DNA from: Lingula anatina
Taxonomy: Eukaryota > Brachiopoda > Lingulata > Lingulida > Lingulidae
NCBI RefSeq assembly: GCF_001039355.2
Contig: NW_019775536.1
Location: forward strand, 796,322-860,321
DNA length: 64,000 nt
Direction: 5' to 3'
Both the position numbers and the translations under genes were made by a program. Shown piece after piece: positions 60,265 to 64,000 of the stretch (the stretch's first letter is position 1; every line of letters begins with the position of its first letter). The notes under the pieces were generated by a model that saw nothing but the letters and a program-made list of their open reading frames with translations, had not been told where the DNA came from and searched no databases.

Positions 60265-63084
60265 TTAATTTACTAATAATTTTGAATATGACGTAATTGC
60301 TGTATAAAGAGTCGATCTATATATGTTGATGGTTTTATCCACGCAACACTTCAGAAACGGGGTCTTGCAAGGTTCGCACATGGGAAGAGACAGTTCCTTG
60401 CAGGTTCCGCTTCCGGCCTTGGTTTTCAGCCCCTTAAGACAACACATCCGAATGTAATCCTTCAGTGCATCTGGGTCAATGTCCGGGTTTGGAGGCAGTG
60501 TAATCTCTGATAAGAAAGAAACACAAATATGCACAAATTCATGTAATTTATGTTTATTATATTGAGGGCCTGTTCAGGACCAGTTGATCCACGGACTAAC
60601 TAGTCGGCGGATCAATTTGGCGTGACCAACTTGAAAGCAAGCCGGTATTTAATTGCCCTACCCCTGCAGACATGTTTGATCCGTGGACTAGTTAGTCCGC
60701 GGACCAACTGGTCCTGAACATGACCTTTAGACGACCATTCATATACCGCAAATACGTCATTCTCTTACTATTTTAAACGCATAGCTTGCGTTATTACTAA
60801 TTGCACTTTAAATATACGTATAAATACAAAAAGAAAAAAAATTGAGAAAATATTCATGTGACCCATTAATATGATAACTTACTTTCGCAGCCAATATCTT
60901 CCCCCGTCCATGTTCCATTTTCACAAACTTTGTGTGTGGAGCCGTTGGTCTGTTGATAGCCTTAAGAAAAAGGGACGCTGTATAAATCCCAGGAAAAAAG
61001 ACTTCCACTTTCTAGTTGCACTTTTCAAGACACTATTCGGAGAGCTTTACAGGATGACAGACTAGTAAATTTAATGGCAAACTTACTACATACTCAATGT
61101 ATTTGATTTTGTGCTTTCTAAAAAAAGTTTTTTAAGTACCTTTCAGACAAATGTAGTGGACTTTTCCTCCATGTTCGTATAACTTCTCTGGGGCTGATAC
61201 GTAGGCGTATGCGACCTTGGGAGGCTGTGAACAGCTCACTGGTATATTATATTATATTATATTATATTATATTATATTATATTATATTATATTACATGCT
61301 TGCTAAATATGACATACTACAGACAGGTAAAATAAACAGAATGGATAACGACATAGAGTAAAAATCAGCTCCTAAAATTTTGTGTACATACTGGCATACA
61401 AACTGAGACGCCGTTAATGTTAACTTATGGCAGCGCCCCGCCCCCCCCCCCCCCAGCCCCTAAAGCAATATTACCACCTTGGATGGTAAACATAAGAAGA
61501 CATAATTTTCATAACGATTGAATTTATCTCTTACATTCCTTTTCAGAACCGTGACACATGACCGTGGTCCAGTCCGTTGGACAACCATCAGGTTATATAA
61601 CTTTTTATAATGCATATACTGTATATTCAATATCAGTACGGTCAAAAAGTTGCTAATCACTCACCCCAATGTTTATATAAATAAGTAGACCGGTCAGTAG
61701 CCAGGAGGATTCGAGGGATTACAAAGAACCGCACTTCTGCCGAGCGATTGTCCACACTGGACGAAATTTGATCAAGATGCAAGAAGGTTTCAAAGAAAAG
61801 GTCCACTTTTTCTTTTAGAACCCACCCACCCCCCTTTGAAATCGCTGGCGGCTTCGGGCCTGATAGATAAATAACACCATAGTCCCTTACTTGGCTGAAC
61901 ATCTTCTTGAGGCAGGTCTTGGTCAGGACAGCATTTCAGGAAGGCAGTCTTGCACGGTTCGCACATCGACTTGGCCAAGGTGGCGCATGACTCATTTCCG
62001 GTTCGAGCCCTCAATCCTTTTTGGCAGCATTGGCGCTTGTAGTCGAACAAAGCCCCAGGGTACAAATTGGATGTTGGTGGTGCAATTTCTATAGTCAAAG
62101 TCACAAAAAAATCACCAACGCCAATCCATATTTTGGTATGCTCATTTAAATATTCTATTAAATATTGTATATATATATTTTAAAATACTCTACAAGTTCA
62201 AGTAAATACACATACTAAGCGATAAAAGTTTTTTCTACATACAACAGGTGAAGCTAGCACTTGTAAAAAATATACACCATAACTGTTACTGTTTTAAGTA
62301 TAATGTCAAACAATCCTATTCTGTACGTCTTTTAATAGATAAACCAGTTGAACCCATTTACTGCACAAATTTATGGTGATGAAAATAATAAAATAAAATA
62401 AAAGAATAAGATATAGTTACCGCAAAGGGGGTTGTGAATATAAACATTACAACCCCTGACATTGTGTGATGATTTTTAAGTAAATCATTTATTTTCTACT
62501 TACGTTCACATATAATGTTATGCCCAACCCATACTCCCGTGAGACAGAATTTGTATGAAGATCCGCCAACATGCTGATATCCTAGAGGAAACGAAGAGAA
62601 TCTATATTTTGTCTTTCGTCATTAGATACAAGGGATTAATCTTTTTTAATAAAAACAATATGTAAATATTAAAATACCATTCTAGGTATAATACCCCGGT
62701 AAATTAAAGGTTTGCAAATACACTGAACGACTTTTCCCACAGTACTTTTTAAATTTAAAGAGTATTTTGATAAGATCCACTTAGAAATCGCTGACAACGA
62801 AGCAGGAGACCGCTGTTGGTGCTGAACAGAGATCTTAATTGCCGTGCCGTTTATATGTCACTAAACCTGCCCTATACATTGTAAACAATCGGTTCAAAGT
62901 ATACTAGATTAAGTCCCCATAGTGCATAAACCTGCATTCTCCAAAAAAAAAATTGACACACCGCCTTTTTATTACATGAGCCTACCTTTTTCACAAGTAT
63001 AGCGGATTCTCTCGCCTTTCCTGTAATTCTTTGCTAATGCTACTCGATATGCAAACGCGACCTGGGGTGGTTCGCCACAATACT
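60265..63084 (-). CDS. inverted paralogue of the CCP-anaphylatoxin gene (copy B, 5' end outside)
   Basis: Six exons on the minus strand: 63084-62986, 62581-62504, 62088-61891, 61238-61140, 60960-60883 and 60506-60265. The first five have exactly the lengths of exons 2-6 of copy A (99, 78, 198, 99, 78), and all are phase 1. The order is again CCP (YCGEPPQVAFAYRV ... YTC), anaphylatoxin-like (QCCQKGLRARTGNESC, MCEPCKTAFLKCC), CCP (SCSQPPKVAYAYV ... CENGTWTGEDIGC) and anaphylatoxin-like (CCLKGLKTKAGSGTC, MCEPCKTPFLKCC). The C-terminal tail differs and is six residues longer than in copy A. All domain cysteines are kept and the frame is intact, so it appears functional. The signal-peptide exon should lie right of 64000. 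Confidence 0.87.
60571..60722. mobile_element. palindromic MITE in the last intron of copy B
   Basis: TGTTCAGGACCAGTTGATCC continuing to ACGGACTAACTAGTC is answered by GACTAGTTAGTCCGCGGACC and AACTGGTCCTGAACA, arms of about 44 bp around about 60 bp. Absent from copy A, so inserted after the duplication. Confidence 0.8.
61241..61294. repeat. (ATATT)n microsatellite beside copy B CCP2 exon
   Basis: Same pentanucleotide and same position relative to the exon as at 10325-10397 in copy A. Confidence 0.9.
61690..61862. mobile_element. diverged CAGGCCCGTAGCCAG-family MITE
   Basis: Left GGTCAGTAGCCAGGAGGATT and right GAAATCGCTGGCGGCTTCGG then GCCTGAT resemble the ends of the element at 31474-31645, and the interior shares AAAGGTCCACTTTTT. 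Old copy in the intron between ANATO1 and CCP2 of copy B. Confidence 0.6.
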
Positions 63085-63525
63085 CTGCAATGAGATAAGT
63101 AGACAAATAATTAATGATAGCATTTAGGAATTTAGAACCATGTGTTTCAAAACAAAGTTATATTTTTCTCACGTATAAACACGTTCCATTTAACGTAACA
63201 GTTAACTTAAGATAAGGACGTGACGTGTTATCAACCAACCCTTCACACAGAAGATAACTCCAACAAGTATATATTAATCCGACATGAACTAAAGGTGGTA
63301 AAATAAAAGGATCACAATGGATGAGAACACAGACCACAAATCAGTGTTTGGAAAGGGCAATGAGAGGAGACTGTCGACAACTTTATCTAAACCACATATA
63401 TGAATGAAGTAAATAATTCATAGCATGCCAGTAACTCACCACCTTTGTATTATAAGCATAAATGTTTCCTTTACTTGCGAAAACATTTTGGCAAGTATAT
63501 CAGTTTGTTTGTTTGCAGTCAGTTT

Positions 63526-63560
<35 letters not shown>

Positions 63561-64000
63561 CACGATATAGGACGCAATTTTTGCTTGTTTTTTGGACAAC
63601 TAAAAGACCTAGAATGTACCCTGTTGATTTTCATAAATGGCTGCCTGTTTTGAAAAAAAATAACATGCCCAAGCCTATTGACAGATTTTTTTAATTTGTA
63701 TTTTTAACTTTGGGTGTAATCTCATTAAATCGTGTGAACTGATAGTAAGTCCAAATTACACTTGTGTTGATAAACTAGTGATGCTCTTGCTGCTCAAACA
63801 GTGGATGACCTGCAACTGTAGTAAACAAATAGTGCATAAGATGAAATTGACTAAGAACCATTATGTCACTTGATTTTCATTTAATGACTGGCAGACAAAA
63901 GTGGCCGACCTTAAATGGGTCAATGCGAACCGTCTTTTAAATAGCTGCACGGCGTTTTCAGTTATATGCCAGTTCAGCTGTCACTATAACATTAGGGTAA
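63085..64000 (-). other. 5' intron of copy B
   Basis: The part up to about 63375 is homologous in reverse to 8700-8966, upstream of the first CCP exon in copy A. Beyond it I see no match to copy A. A (GT)n run lies at 63525-63560. No exon 1 is present. Confidence 0.6.

Overview
This window looks like nuclear DNA of a marine invertebrate animal. Its genes are short exons in AT-rich introns with GT-AG splicing. Microsatellites, minisatellites, small terminal-inverted-repeat (TIR) elements and worn Tc1/mariner and LINE fragments are dense, and the secreted-protein families are those that are expanded in amphioxus, hemichordates, echinoderms and molluscs. I cannot name the species from sequence alone. 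Gene models were built by hand from signal peptides, splice sites, intron phase and domain motifs; the exons listed join in frame unless stated otherwise.

Layout. 1-5.6 kb: satellite-type repeats and one doubtful terminal exon. 5.7-11.8 kb (+): complete 7-exon gene for a secreted CCP-anaphylatoxin-CCP-anaphylatoxin protein, with a dead Tc1/mariner copy in intron 1. 13.8-24.5 kb (+): relics of neighbouring genes plus two fibrinogen-related genes (FReD1 intact, FReD2 broken by a MITE in its last exon). 25.5-29.8 kb (+): a type I membrane protein with a von Willebrand A domain. 30.4-34.2 kb (-): FReD3, intact. 36.3-39 kb (+): secreted mucin-like protein. 40.4-40.9 kb (-): LINE fragment. 41.2-43.5 kb (+): small secreted D8C (uromodulin-type) protein. 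46.3-48.3 kb (-): fucolectin-type lectin fused to a PAN-like tail. 49.5-51.3 kb (-): type II membrane glycosyltransferase-like gene with an in-frame TAG, followed by an apparently exact 1743-bp repeat of its 5' part joined through a single N. 55.7-59.3 kb (+): DHRS11-like short-chain dehydrogenase. 60.3-63.1 kb (-): inverted paralogue of the CCP-anaphylatoxin gene; its first exon lies beyond the window.

Taken together, most genes encode secreted or surface proteins built from modules used in innate recognition: CCP, C3a-like anaphylatoxin, fibrinogen-related domain, VWA, fucolectin, PAN, D8C and mucin. The locus has grown by local duplication and inversion: two CCP-ANATO genes in opposite orientation near the two ends, three FReD genes in two orientations, and three decayed antisense copies of the VWA gene's last exon upstream of FReD1 and FReD2. 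That the cluster acts together in humoral defence is inference. The strongest candidate for something undescribed is the alternating CCP-ANATO protein pair. Two poly-C-flanked gaps (16865-17057, 56051-56552) and the lone N at 51870 limit the assembly.
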